Shown here piece after piece: positions 1 through 7,672 of a DNA stretch of 64,000 nucleotides. Source of the stretch: Taklimakanibacter albus (GTDB taxonomy: Bacteria > Pseudomonadota > Alphaproteobacteria > Rhizobiales > Aestuariivirgaceae). The position numbers and the translations under genes were made by a program. The stretch spans positions 186,001 through 250,000 of the forward strand of contig NZ_JAENHL010000003.1 in the NCBI RefSeq assembly GCF_016595235.1, given 5' to 3'. The notes below the pieces were generated by a model that worked only from the letters and a program-made list of their open reading frames with translations, was not told the origin of the DNA and ran no database searches. The number at the start of each line of letters is the position of its first letter. Position 1 is the stretch's first letter.

Positions 1-1
1 C

Positions 2-712
2 GGTTTTGCGGCCGATCTCACGCCGCCGCCGGAGCCGGCCAGCGAATGGACCTTCAGGTTGGCGCCCTATTTATGGATGGCGACGCTCGAGGGCGATATC
101 GGCCAGTTCGGCCTGCCCGATATCGAAATCGATGCGCCCTTCAAGGACATTCTCAAGAACCTCGATTTCGGCGCCATGGCGGTGGCGGAAGCGCACAACG
201 GCACGTTCGGCGTGCTCAGCGACATCATGTATGTGAAGCTCGGCGCCGATGACGGGGCGAGCATCCGCAATCTCGATGTCGACATCGACGTGACAAGCGA
301 GACCTTCACCGGTCTCCTCGCCGGCGAGTTTCGTCTCATCGATGCGGAAGGCGGCAGCCTCGATGTGCTGGCGGGCGCCCGTCTGTGGTCGGTCAGTACC
401 GATGTCGACATCACCGGCGACCTCGACAGGTCGGCGAGCGATTCGGCGACCTGGGTCGATCCGACGATCGGTCTCAAGAGCCGCGTTGATCTCAGCCCGG
501 ATTTCTTCTTCAATGCCTGGGGCATGATCGGCGGCTTCGGCATATCGTCGGATTTCGCCTGGGATGCCTATGGCGGGATCGGCTATCAGATCAGCGAGTC
601 CACCGCGCTCGTCGCCGGCTACCGCGCGATCAGCGTCGACTATGAAAAGGACGATTTCAAGTTCGATGTGATCGAGCACGGCCCCGTCCTCGGCGCCGTA
701 TTCACTTTCTAG
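2..712 (+). CDS. Outer-membrane beta-barrel protein, 5' end missing
   Basis: The reading frame is open from the first bases of the window, so the gene begins upstream and only its C-terminal 236 or so residues are here. The visible start contains a Pro-rich stretch and then WTFRLAPYLWM, a pattern common at the N terminus of mature small outer-membrane barrels. The rest alternates hydrophobic and polar residues with many Asp/Gly turns and ends in the aromatic GAVFTF, as expected for an outer-membrane barrel recognised by the Bam machinery. Internal ATG codons, for example near 74, are not starts. Its stop codon overlaps that of the convergent AEC transporter gene in the tetranucleotide CTAG. 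Function beyond outer-membrane location is unknown. Confidence 0.7.
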   Translation, partial: GFAADLTPPPEPASEWTFRLAPYLWMATLEGDIGQFGLPDIEIDAPFKDILKNLDFGAMAVAEAHNGTFGVLSDIMYVKLGADDGASIRNLDVDIDVTSETFTGLLAGEFRLIDAEGGSLDVLAGARLWSVSTDVDITGDLDRSASDSATWVDPTIGLKSRVDLSPDFFFNAWGMIGGFGISSDFAWDAYGGIGYQISESTALVAGYRAISVDYEKDDFKFDVIEHGPVLGAVFTF

Positions 713-1653
713 ATAAGTCCCGCGTCCATGAGCAGGAACAGGCCGCTCAAGGTGAAAAGCGACACGGCGGTGCCGAGCGCGATGGCGCCCGAGACGGGAG
801 CGGCGCCGGTCTCGTAGCGCTGCGCGAAGAGATAGGCATTGGCCCCCGTCGGCATGGCGGCGAGCATCAGCGCGATATGGGTCCAGAAGGTATCGAGCCC
901 GACCACGTAATGCGCGATCAGCCAGACGACGACCGGCAGGCAGAGGAGCTTGAGCGTCATAAGTGTGAAGATGGCGCGCCACTGGCCCTTGAGGCTGTAG
1001 CCGGCGAGAGACAGGCCCAGAGCGACAAGCGCCGTCGGCACGCCCGCCTCGCCCAGCATTTCGAGAAAGCGGTCGGGCACCGGATGCAGGCCGAGCCCGG
1101 TGACACGCCAGAGCGTGCCGAGCAGCAAGGCGAGCACGATGGGGTTGCGAATGAGCTGGTTCACCAGCTGGCGCAGCACCGACAGGACCGACGGCAGCTT
1201 GCCTTGCCCCGAGGCCTCGATATGGATCACGGCGGCGAGCCACAGAATGGGGGCGTGGATCGACAGGATCAAGCCCACCGGCAGAGCGGCGCGGTCGCCA
1301 AAATGGGCGAGCGCCAGCGGCAGGCCGAGCATCGCCAGATTGCCGAAGCTGGCCCCCATGGCGGCGGAAGCAGGCGCCGCCTCGATGAGGTTCGTTGCGC
1401 GGGCGATGATCGTGGTGGCGATCCAGACCACCGCGATGCCACCAAAGAGTGCCGCCCAGAGTGGCCAGGGCGACAGGCTCTCCTGGTCGATCACCGCGAC
1501 GGTGCGGAACAAAAGCGCCGGCATGGCGAGGTTGAATACCACCTGGCTGAGGCCCTGGCCGGCGGCCGGGCCAATGAAATTGGTGCGCGCGCAGATGAAA
1601 CCGAGCGCGATCAGGCCGAAGACGGGGAGGATGGTGGTGAGGATCGAAGACAT
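709..1653 (-). CDS. AEC family (auxin efflux carrier-like) transporter
   Basis: A 314-residue integral membrane protein with about ten hydrophobic segments in two halves, beginning MSSILTTILPVFGLIALG, which is typical of the AEC (PF03547) family. Bacterial members export or import small carboxylates such as malonate; auxin transport applies to plant homologues. The N-terminal motif with NLAMPALLF and the C-terminal AAMPTGANAYLFAQRY are the best conserved family blocks. No clear Shine-Dalgarno precedes the ATG. It lies between two unrelated units and is probably transcribed alone. The substrate cannot be read from the sequence. Confidence 0.85.
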   Translation of the reverse strand: MSSILTTILPVFGLIALGFICARTNFIGPAAGQGLSQVVFNLAMPALLFRTVAVIDQESLSPWPLWAALFGGIAVVWIATTIIARATNLIEAAPASAAMGASFGNLAMLGLPLALAHFGDRAALPVGLILSIHAPILWLAAVIHIEASGQGKLPSVLSVLRQLVNQLIRNPIVLALLLGTLWRVTGLGLHPVPDRFLEMLGEAGVPTALVALGLSLAGYSLKGQWRAIFTLMTLKLLCLPVVVWLIAHYVVGLDTFWTHIALMLAAMPTGANAYLFAQRYETGAAPVSGAIALGTAVSLFTLSGLFLLMDAGLI

Positions 1654-1729
1654 GAAGCGCGCGACAATAAAGCATCGGCCCGAAAAGTGCGAAGCGGTTT
1701 TCGGATAAGCCGATGCGCTCTATCGTGCC

Positions 1730-2077
1730 TCACGGCACGATGCGATAGTTCCTGCCGTACCAGCGCATTTTTTCCTCCTGCAGGCGAATGGATGTGCCGG
1801 GCTCCGGCGGGCGCCAGTTGGCCCAAGCCACCGCTGCGACGGTGCGGCCGTCAGGCAAGTCGACGAAGACCCGGGGCAGGCTCTGTCCCTTGTCGGCCTG
1901 ATGCACGGTCCAGCGGACGAAGCGAACATCGAGGATCTCGCGGGACACCGGAACATTCGTCGCCCAGAAAATCAACCATAGGGCCACGGGCAGTCCGACC
2001 AGGACGGGCGCAACAAATTTCAGGATGGCTTCGAGCGTCATCTGCCGGTTGAGAAGCCGGGTGAGCTCTTTTCTCAT
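1730..2077 (-). CDS. Small membrane-anchored protein, tandem paralogue
   Basis: 115 residues with one transmembrane segment (about residues 17-40) and a soluble C-terminal domain of about 70 residues. It is a paralogue of the gene immediately upstream: both share VDLPDGRT, a W-x-x-W or equivalent Trp pair, and an ending of the form W-x-G-x-NYR. It overlaps that gene by the four bases ATGA, so the two are translationally coupled and are the last genes of the ecm operon. I do not recognise the family. The soluble part is small and beta-rich in appearance and probably lies in the periplasm. Confidence 0.7.
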   Translation of the reverse strand: MRKELTRLLNRQMTLEAILKFVAPVLVGLPVALWLIFWATNVPVSREILDVRFVRWTVHQADKGQSLPRVFVDLPDGRTVAAVAWANWRPPEPGTSIRLQEEKMRWYGRNYRIVP

Positions 2078-2454
2078 GCCGGATCCTCGCTTGCCGTCTT
2101 TGCTTGCGGACTCAAGGGCAGGCGATAGTTCTTACCGAACCAGAGAAGAGTCAGCTCTTCAAGCTGAACCGTGTCACCGACTGCCGGCGCTTGCCAGCCA
2201 CTCCAGACTTCGATGGCGGTGGTGCGGCCATCGGGAAGGTCGACATAAATCCAAGTCGAGGGCGGGTCTCTGCTGGGGAGCATGGTCAGGCGGACGAACT
2301 TGCCTTCCACGGGTCGGGCAGAGATCGGCTCGTTGGTGAGAAGAACAACAAGAACGGCGGCCAACAGAAAGGCGAGGATAAAGGCTTGGCGGTTGCGCCG
2401 GACGAAATCGAGAATCAGCCAGAATCTGAAACCCGGGCTGATCCGACCTTTCAC
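2074..2454 (-). CDS. Small membrane-anchored protein, tandem paralogue
   Basis: 126 residues beginning with GTG, whose GTGA overlaps the ecm stop codon, so it is translationally coupled to ecm. It has a basic N-terminal stretch, one transmembrane segment (about residues 25-42) and a soluble domain sharing VDLPDGRT and W-F-G-K-NYRLPL with the downstream paralogue. The two copies differ considerably, so the duplication is not recent. Not recognised as a named family. Its place directly after ecm may be simple operon growth or may mean a link to cobalamin or CoA-ester metabolism; nothing in the sequence decides this. Confidence 0.7.
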   Translation of the reverse strand: MKGRISPGFRFWLILDFVRRNRQAFILAFLLAAVLVVLLTNEPISARPVEGKFVRLTMLPSRDPPSTWIYVDLPDGRTTAIEVWSGWQAPAVGDTVQLEELTLLWFGKNYRLPLSPQAKTASEDPA

Positions 2455-4430
2455 GCCGCCTGCTCGCTGGCGCGCGCGTCGATGAGGCGGACGAGATCGC
2501 TCATGATGCGGTTCAGGTCGAAGTCCTTGGGCGTATAGACCTGGGCGACGCCCAATTGCTTGAGCACCAGCACGTCTTCGGGCGGAATGATGCCGCCCGC
2601 GACCACCGGCACCTGGCCGAGGCCAGCGGCGCGCATACGGTTCATGACGTCGCGCACCAGCGGCACATGCGAGCCCGACAGGATGGAGAGGCCGACGACA
2701 TGCACCTTGTGCTCGAGCGCCGCGGCGACGATCTGCTCCGGCGTCAGGCGGATGCCGTCATAAGAAACTTCGAAGCCGCAATCGGCGGCGCGCACCGCGA
2801 TCTGTTCGGCGCCGTTGGAATGGCCGTCGAGGCCGGGCTTGCCGACCAGGAATTTCGGCGTGGCGCCGAGCTTGGCGGCGAGAGCCTCGACTTGCTGTCT
2901 CACTTCGGCGATCGATTGCGAGGCTTCGCCGCGCATCAGCAGCGTGACGCCGGTGGGCGCGCGATATTCGCCAAAGACGCGGCGCAAGGTCTCGCCCCAT
3001 TCGCCGGTGGTGACGCCCGCCTTGGCGCAGGCGATCGACGGCTCCATGACATTGCGGCTCTCGCGTGCTGCCGCTTCGAGGGCTTTCAGCGCGGCGGCAA
3101 CGGCCTTCGCGTCCCGCGTGCTGCGCCAGGTCTTCAATTTTTCGATCTGCTCATATTCGACCGTCTCGGACACGGTGAGGATCGCCTCGCCGTCCTCCGA
3201 AGCGAGCGGCGACGGCTCGCTGGTGGTGAAGGCATTGACGCCGACAACCTTGGTCTCGCCCGCCTCGATGGCGCGCAGGCGTTCGGCATTGGAGTCGACC
3301 AGCGCCTTCTTCATATAGCCGGTCTCGATCGCGGCGATGGCGCCGCCCATGGCGAGCACACGCTCGAGCTCGAGGCGCGCCTCGGCCTTGAGCTGCTCGA
3401 CCTTGGTCTCGATCTCCTTCGACCCGTCGAAAATGTCGCCGTAATCGAGGAGGTCCGATTCATAAGCGACGATCTGCTGCATGCGCAGAGACCATTGCTG
3501 GTCCCAGGGCCGCGGCAGGCCGAGCGCCTCGTTCCAGGCGGGCAGCTGCACGGCGCGGGCGCGGGCGTTTTTCGACAGCACCACCGCCAGCATCTCGAGC
3601 AGGATGCGATAGACATTGTTCTCGGGCTGCTGCTCGGTGAGGCCCAGCGAATTCACCTGCACGCCATAACGGAAGCGGCGCAATTTCTCGTCCTTGACGC
3701 CATAACGGTCGCGGCAGATCTCGTCCCACAATTCGGTGAAGGCCCGCATCTTGCAGATTTCGGTGATGAAGCGGATGCCGGCATTGACGAAGAAGGAGAT
3801 GCGGCCGACGATTTCGGGAAATTCGGCGTCTGGAATCGTGCCGCTCGCCTTGACGCCGTCGAGCACCGCGATCGCCGTCGCGAGCGCGAAACTCAGCTCC
3901 TGCACCGGCGTGGCACCCGCTTCCTGCAGATGATAGGAGCAGACATTCATCGGATTCCATTTCGGCAATTGCGATGCCGAGAAGGCGATGGTGTCGGTGA
4001 TGAGCTGCATCGACGGTTTGGGCGGGAACACATAGGTGCCGCGTGAGAGATATTCCTTGATGATGTCGTTCTGGGTGGTGCCGGCGAGGCTGCCGCGGCT
4101 CGAGCCTTGCTCATCGGCGGCGGCGACATACAAAGCGAGCAGCCAGGCGGCGGTCGCATTGATGGTCATCGACGTGTTCATCTCGTTCAAGGGGATGCCC
4201 TCGAACAAAGTGCGCATGTCGCCCAGATGCGAAATGGGAACGCCGACCTTGCCGACTTCGCCGCGCGCCAGAATGTGGTCGCTGTCATAACCGGTCTGAG
4301 TCGGCAGATCGAAGGCCACCGACAAGCCGGTCTGGCCCTTGCCCAGATTGGTGCGGAACAGGCGGTTGCTTTCGGCCGCGGTCGAATGGCCGGCATAGGT
4401 GCGGAAAATCCAGGGGCGGTCACGCGTCAT
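2451..4430 (-). CDS. ecm: Ethylmalonyl-CoA mutase, coenzyme B12-dependent
   Basis: Converts (2R)-ethylmalonyl-CoA to (2S)-methylsuccinyl-CoA in the ethylmalonyl-CoA pathway; earlier called MeaA. The N-terminal mutase barrel carries FRTYAGHST, KGQTGLSVAFDLPTQTGYD and EYLSRGTYVFPP, which match MeaA/Ecm rather than methylmalonyl-CoA mutase MutA. The C-terminal B12 domain (from about residue 522) has the base-off set D-x-H-x-x-G (LDGHSNG), SILSG and AGG. At 659 residues the length fits the family. The frame is open to a TTG at 4469, and ATG codons exist at 4439 and 4430; I chose 4430 because family members begin close to the RDRPWIFRTYAGHS block. No start has an ideal ribosome site, so this is uncertain. 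It is the second gene of a minus-strand operon divergent from ccr. Confidence 0.93.
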   Translation of the reverse strand: MTRDRPWIFRTYAGHSTAAESNRLFRTNLGKGQTGLSVAFDLPTQTGYDSDHILARGEVGKVGVPISHLGDMRTLFEGIPLNEMNTSMTINATAAWLLALYVAAADEQGSSRGSLAGTTQNDIIKEYLSRGTYVFPPKPSMQLITDTIAFSASQLPKWNPMNVCSYHLQEAGATPVQELSFALATAIAVLDGVKASGTIPDAEFPEIVGRISFFVNAGIRFITEICKMRAFTELWDEICRDRYGVKDEKLRRFRYGVQVNSLGLTEQQPENNVYRILLEMLAVVLSKNARARAVQLPAWNEALGLPRPWDQQWSLRMQQIVAYESDLLDYGDIFDGSKEIETKVEQLKAEARLELERVLAMGGAIAAIETGYMKKALVDSNAERLRAIEAGETKVVGVNAFTTSEPSPLASEDGEAILTVSETVEYEQIEKLKTWRSTRDAKAVAAALKALEAAARESRNVMEPSIACAKAGVTTGEWGETLRRVFGEYRAPTGVTLLMRGEASQSIAEVRQQVEALAAKLGATPKFLVGKPGLDGHSNGAEQIAVRAADCGFEVSYDGIRLTPEQIVAAALEHKVHVVGLSILSGSHVPLVRDVMNRMRAAGLGQVPVVAGGIIPPEDVLVLKQLGVAQVYTPKDFDLNRIMSDLVRLIDARASEQAA

Positions 4431-4473
4431 GCAGTGCATCAAAGCATGAGCGATATTGCGGCGCAACAATTCC

Positions 4474-4785
4474 TTAGGGGGATCGGAGGGGCCGGAGCAG
4501 AGCCATATTGACCAATCCCATGGCGGTCATGCCCGAAAACAGGGCAAATGTACCATGGGCGGTGATTTCGAGCGGCGGCGAGATGTCAGGAATGAGGTGG
4601 AAGCCCAGAAAGGCGCCCAAGGCCAAAGAGGCGAAGTTGCCGGCCATGCGGGGTGCATCGGAAGCGTCGGTCAGCTGATTGAGGACGATGGTGGCGGCGA
4701 GCAGCAGAACCAGCAGGAACAGCCCCGTGCCATCGGTCAGGGCCGACCATAACCACGCCATCACTAGGGCCAGGAGATCCACCAT
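4474..4785 (-). CDS. Small integral membrane protein, first gene of ecm operon
   Basis: 103 residues with about three transmembrane segments and little soluble sequence (residues 1-33, 46-60, 73-95 are hydrophobic). A purine-rich GGTGGCGGA precedes the ATG. It is the first gene after the divergent control region shared with ccr and lies a few bases upstream of the ecm coding frame, so it is probably cotranscribed with ecm. I do not recognise a named family. A small subunit, a transporter fragment or a fortuitous passenger are all possible. Confidence 0.6.
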   Translation of the reverse strand: MVDLLALVMAWLWSALTDGTGLFLLVLLLAATIVLNQLTDASDAPRMAGNFASLALGAFLGFHLIPDISPPLEITAHGTFALFSGMTAMGLVNMALLRPLRSP

Positions 4786-4853
4786 TCCGCCACCCCGGTT
4801 TACCGCCGAATTATCGGCCAGAGTCGCTGCCGGGTAAAGCGCGAATGGGTCAG

Positions 4854-4963
4854 TGTCATTGACCTGTCATATGCCCAAAACTGCGGCAAACTGTCATGAT
4901 CAGCCTGTGAGCAGGCGCAATGTACTTTTGTTGCATTGCAAAATGACATAGCCTCGTTGTCAT
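4854..4963. promoter_or_regulatory. Five TGTCAT hexamers in ccr/ecm divergent control region
   Basis: TGTCAT occurs at 4854-4859, 4865-4870, 4892-4897 and 4958-4963, and its complement ATGACA at 4943-4948. The last two form a perfect inverted repeat with a nine-base spacer that ends about ten bases before the ccr ribosome-binding site; the first two are exactly eleven bases apart, one helical turn. This is the pattern of a cooperative operator between two divergently transcribed units. Which regulator binds is not visible in the window. Confidence 0.45.
4917..4943. promoter_or_regulatory. GCAATG/CATTGC inverted repeat upstream of ccr
   Basis: GCAATG at 4917-4922 and CATTGC at 4934-4939 form a six-base inverted repeat with eleven bases between. 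Overlapping it, TTTTG (4926-4930) and CAAAA (4939-4943) form a second inverted pair, so the minus strand reads TTTTGCAATGCAAC. TTTGCAAA-like octamers are known targets of the short-chain acyl-CoA regulator family (ScfR, including PccR and RamB) in alphaproteobacteria; assignment here is only inference. Confidence 0.35.
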
Positions 4964-4985
4964 ATTGGGGAACGGAGGAATACCC

Positions 4986-6284
4986 ATGAGCGCCAAAGCG
5001 AAAACAACAGTCAGCGCGCCGGCCAATGCCAACCAGCCGGTGAAGGATCTCTACGAGATCGGCGAAATCCCGCCGCTCGGCCATGTTCCCGAAAAAATGT
5101 ACGCCTGGACCATCCGCCAGGAGCGGCATGGACCGCCGGACAGCGCCATGCAGATCGAGGTCGTGCCGACCTGGGCGATCGGCGAGGATGAGGTGCTGGT
5201 GCTCGTGATGGCGGCCGGCGTCAACTACAACGGCGTGTGGGCGGCGCTCGGCACGCCGATCTCGCCGATCGACGGTCACAAGAATCCCTATCATATCGCG
5301 GGCTCCGACGCGTCGGGCATCGTCTATGCGGTCGGTTCGAAAGTGAAACGCTGGGCGGTCGGCGATGAAGTCGTCATCCATTGCAATCAGGATGATGGCG
5401 ACGACGAGGAATGTAATGGCGGCGATCCGATGTTCTCACCGTCGCAGCGCATCTGGGGCTATGAGACGCCGGACGGCTCCTTCGCGCAGTTTGCCCGCGT
5501 GCAGGCGCGCCAGCTTCTGCCGCGTCCGCAGCATCTCACCTGGGAAGAGTCGGCCTGCTACACGCTGACGCTGGCCACCGCCTATCGCATGCTGTTCGGC
5601 CATCGCCCGCATACGTTGAAGCCTGGCCAGAATGTGCTGGTGTGGGGCGCCTCGGGGGGCCTTGGCTCGATGGCGGTGCAGCTCATCGCCACGGCCGGCG
5701 GCAATGCCATCGGCGTCATCTCGGATGACGACAAGGCGGATTTCGTCATGTCGCTCGGCGCCAAGGGTGTCATCAACCGCAAGAACTTCAAATGCTGGGG
5801 CGAGATGCCGAAGGTCGGCACGCCCGAATACAATGAGTGGCTGAAGAACGCGCGCGATTTCGGCAAGGCGATCTGGAATTTCACCGGCAAAGGCAACAAT
5901 GTCGACATGGTGTTCGAGCATCCGGGCGCTACGACCTTCCCGGTTTCGGTGCTCATCGTGAAACGCGGCGGCATGGTGGTCATCTGCGCCGGCACCACCG
6001 GCTATAATCTCACCATGGACGCGCGCTATCTGTGGATGCATCAGAAGCGCGTGCAAGGCTCGCATTTCGCCAATCTGATGCAGGCCGCCAACGCCAATAA
6101 GCTGGTGCAGGCGCAGCGCATCGATCCGTGCATGTCGGAAGTCTATGCCTGGAGCGACATCCCCAAGGCGCACATGAAAATGTGGAAGAACGAGCACCGG
6201 CCCGGCAATATGGCGGTGCTGGTGTCGGCGCCGCGCACCGGCCTCAAGACCTTCGAGGATGTGATCGAGGCGGCGTCCTCCTGA
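4986..6284 (+). CDS. ccr: Crotonyl-CoA carboxylase/reductase
   Basis: Catalyses the NADPH-dependent reductive carboxylation of crotonyl-CoA to (2S)-ethylmalonyl-CoA, the defining reaction of the ethylmalonyl-CoA pathway. It is a medium-chain dehydrogenase/reductase: an N-terminal catalytic domain with GVNYNGVWAALG and the acidic DDGDDEECNGGDPM insert, and a Rossmann domain with GASGGLGS near residue 221. The insert, WGYETPDGSFAQF and the C-terminal WKNEHRPGNMAVLV separate it from ordinary quinone reductases and match Ccr. The start at 4986 is preceded by GGAGG with a seven-base spacer; an upstream in-frame start at 4965 lacks one. 432 residues, the usual length. Divergent from the ecm operon; the third pathway enzyme, mcd, is 7.6 kb downstream. 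Confidence 0.95.
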   Translation: MSAKAKTTVSAPANANQPVKDLYEIGEIPPLGHVPEKMYAWTIRQERHGPPDSAMQIEVVPTWAIGEDEVLVLVMAAGVNYNGVWAALGTPISPIDGHKNPYHIAGSDASGIVYAVGSKVKRWAVGDEVVIHCNQDDGDDEECNGGDPMFSPSQRIWGYETPDGSFAQFARVQARQLLPRPQHLTWEESACYTLTLATAYRMLFGHRPHTLKPGQNVLVWGASGGLGSMAVQLIATAGGNAIGVISDDDKADFVMSLGAKGVINRKNFKCWGEMPKVGTPEYNEWLKNARDFGKAIWNFTGKGNNVDMVFEHPGATTFPVSVLIVKRGGMVVICAGTTGYNLTMDARYLWMHQKRVQGSHFANLMQAANANKLVQAQRIDPCMSEVYAWSDIPKAHMKMWKNEHRPGNMAVLVSAPRTGLKTFEDVIEAASS

Positions 6285-6302
6285 CGCGCCCTGTCCCTCT
6301 AT

Positions 6303-6400
6303 TCGTCATGGCCGGGCGCGCCGACCCGGCCATCCAGCCTCGCCGTCGTACATCTATCGCAGGATGGGCTGGATGGCCGCCTCAAGGGCGGCCATGACGA
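6303..6400. repeat. REP-like imperfect palindrome after ccr
   Basis: The left arm (6303-6339) starts TCGTCATGGCCG and ends GGCCATCCAGCC; the right arm (6367-6400) is its imperfect inverse, starting GGCTGGATGGCC and ending CGGCCATGACGA. Each arm also contains its own GC-rich dyad. Elements beginning and ending with GTCATGGCC are widespread intergenic palindromes in Hyphomicrobiales genomes. It could stabilise the ccr mRNA end or act as a terminator, though no T tract follows. Confidence 0.6.
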
Positions 6401-6416
6401 GTTGGGAGAGGTTCTC

Positions 6417-6674
6417 ATGAACGAAGACCGGCTGCCGGTTGCTCAGCTGCGCAATCTTGGACCGAAGTCGGCGCTGATGCTGGCGGAAGCCGGCATCAGG
6501 ACCATTGCCGAATTGCGCGTGCTGGGGGCTGCGAAGGCCTATCGGCGGGTGAAGGACAAGGCCTCGCTCAATCTGTTATGGGCGATCGCCGCGGGCCTCG
6601 ATGATCGCGACTGGCGCGATCTCGGCGAAGCGGAGAAAACCTCACTCCTTGCTGAGGTCCGCCGCCTCGGTTGA
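6417..6674 (+). CDS. TfoX/Sxy C-terminal domain protein
   Basis: 85 residues made only of the TfoX C-terminal helix-hairpin-helix type domain (PF04994): LRNLGPKSALMLAEAGIRTIAELRVLGA is the conserved core, followed by NLLWAIAAGLDDRDWRDL. The full-length Sxy/TfoX protein activates competence genes, but stand-alone C-terminal domains are common in alphaproteobacteria and have no established role. The ATG at 6417 follows GGGAGAGG at a suitable distance; an upstream TTG is less likely. Its 3' end overlaps the convergent BrkB-family gene by 33 bases. Confidence 0.8.
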   Translation: MNEDRLPVAQLRNLGPKSALMLAEAGIRTIAELRVLGAAKAYRRVKDKASLNLLWAIAAGLDDRDWRDLGEAEKTSLLAEVRRLG

Positions 6675-7520
6675 GGCTTCCTTGTCGTATTTGCGCGCCA
6701 GCACGATGACGCGGTTGAGCTCGCCGCCGAGAATGAGGGCGAGGGCCGACAGATAGATCAGGAACATCGCCGCGAAGAGGCCGGAGAGGCCGACATAGGT
6801 CGAGGCGAAGGTCGCGAAATTGGCGAGGAAATACGAATAGACGCTCGACAGCACGAGCCACACGCAGACGGTGAGGATGACGCCCGGCATCAGGTAATAG
6901 AGCTTCACGCGCCTTGCGGGCAGGATCAGATGGGCGAGGAACAGGCCCACCACCATGATGGCGATGGCCAGCGGATAGCGGTAGCGGTCGAATGTGGCGA
7001 CGAAATCGTCGAAGGCCGGCGCGTAGAGGCTGATGAAATGGATGGCGGTCGGCGCGAACACGATCAATACCGCCAGCGCCAGCAGCAGCACGGCTGATCC
7101 CACCACGAACAGCGCCATGAGTCCGTAGAGCAGGAAAGTGTTGCGGTCCTCGGTCAGGCCATAGGCGCGGTTGAGCGCGACGCGCACGCTGTCGACACCG
7201 CCCATGGCGCTCCAGACGGTGATGATGGCCGAGACGCTGAGAAGGGCGGTGCGTGGCCGCGTCAGCAGCGAATTGATCTCGGGTGCGATCGGTCCCACGA
7301 ATTCCTTGGGCGCCACGCTCAGGAGATAGGTCACGATGCTGGAGGCGAGCTCGGCGCTGCCGAAGAAACCGGCAAGCGCGGTCAGGAAAATCAGGAACGG
7401 GAAGATCGAGAACAGAAAACGAAAGGCGATATTGCCCGCCAGCGGTATGGCCTCGTCCGCGAACAGCCGCCTGATGGCTTCGAGGATGAGAAGGGGAATG
7501 GTGGGCCGCGGTTCCGTCAT
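6642..7520 (-). CDS. YihY/BrkB family inner membrane protein
   Basis: 292 residues with six transmembrane segments of the Virul_fac_BrkB family (PF03631). Characteristic blocks are LAGNIAFRFLFSIFPFLIFL near the N terminus, SAMGGVDSVRVALNRAYG in the middle and the last helices with FLIYLSALALILGGELNR. The family was once annotated as ribonuclease BN, which is wrong for YihY; its molecular role is unresolved. The frame is open upstream to 7598, but the ATG at 7520 (MTEPRPT) gives the family's normal start. Probably monocistronic. Confidence 0.88.
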   Translation of the reverse strand: MTEPRPTIPLLILEAIRRLFADEAIPLAGNIAFRFLFSIFPFLIFLTALAGFFGSAELASSIVTYLLSVAPKEFVGPIAPEINSLLTRPRTALLSVSAIITVWSAMGGVDSVRVALNRAYGLTEDRNTFLLYGLMALFVVGSAVLLLALAVLIVFAPTAIHFISLYAPAFDDFVATFDRYRYPLAIAIMVVGLFLAHLILPARRVKLYYLMPGVILTVCVWLVLSSVYSYFLANFATFASTYVGLSGLFAAMFLIYLSALALILGGELNRVIVLARKYDKEASTEAADLSKE

Positions 7521-7600
7521 GCGCCAGCCATAACAGGGGGAGGGATTCGATGAAAGATCGGGCGAGCGCGCAGAGGACCTAATAAAGCGCGTATCCACCT

Positions 7601-7642
7601 AAAAAATTCCCCCTCCCATGCGGTTGCAGCGGAGAGGGGGAA
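7601..7642 (-). terminator. Rho-independent terminator of the TerB-like gene
   Basis: Read on the minus strand, a nine-base stem TTCCCCCTC / GAGGGGGAA (plus-strand 7634-7642 and 7607-7615) is followed directly by a run of six T (plus-strand A run 7601-7606). It lies about 30 bases after the stop of the minus-strand YebE/TerB-like gene and terminates that transcript. Confidence 0.75.
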
Positions 7643-7672
7643 GTCTGGGGAGAAACTATTTGCCAGGCGTTG

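Noticed and set aside
71-1675. A 534-codon minus-strand open frame across the barrel gene and the AEC transporter
   Set aside because: It is a shadow: Arg/His/Ala-rich without domains, and both overlapping genes have clear families.
2556-4046. A 496-codon plus-strand open frame opposite ecm
   Set aside because: It is antisense to an unmistakable ethylmalonyl-CoA mutase, and the translation has no domain.
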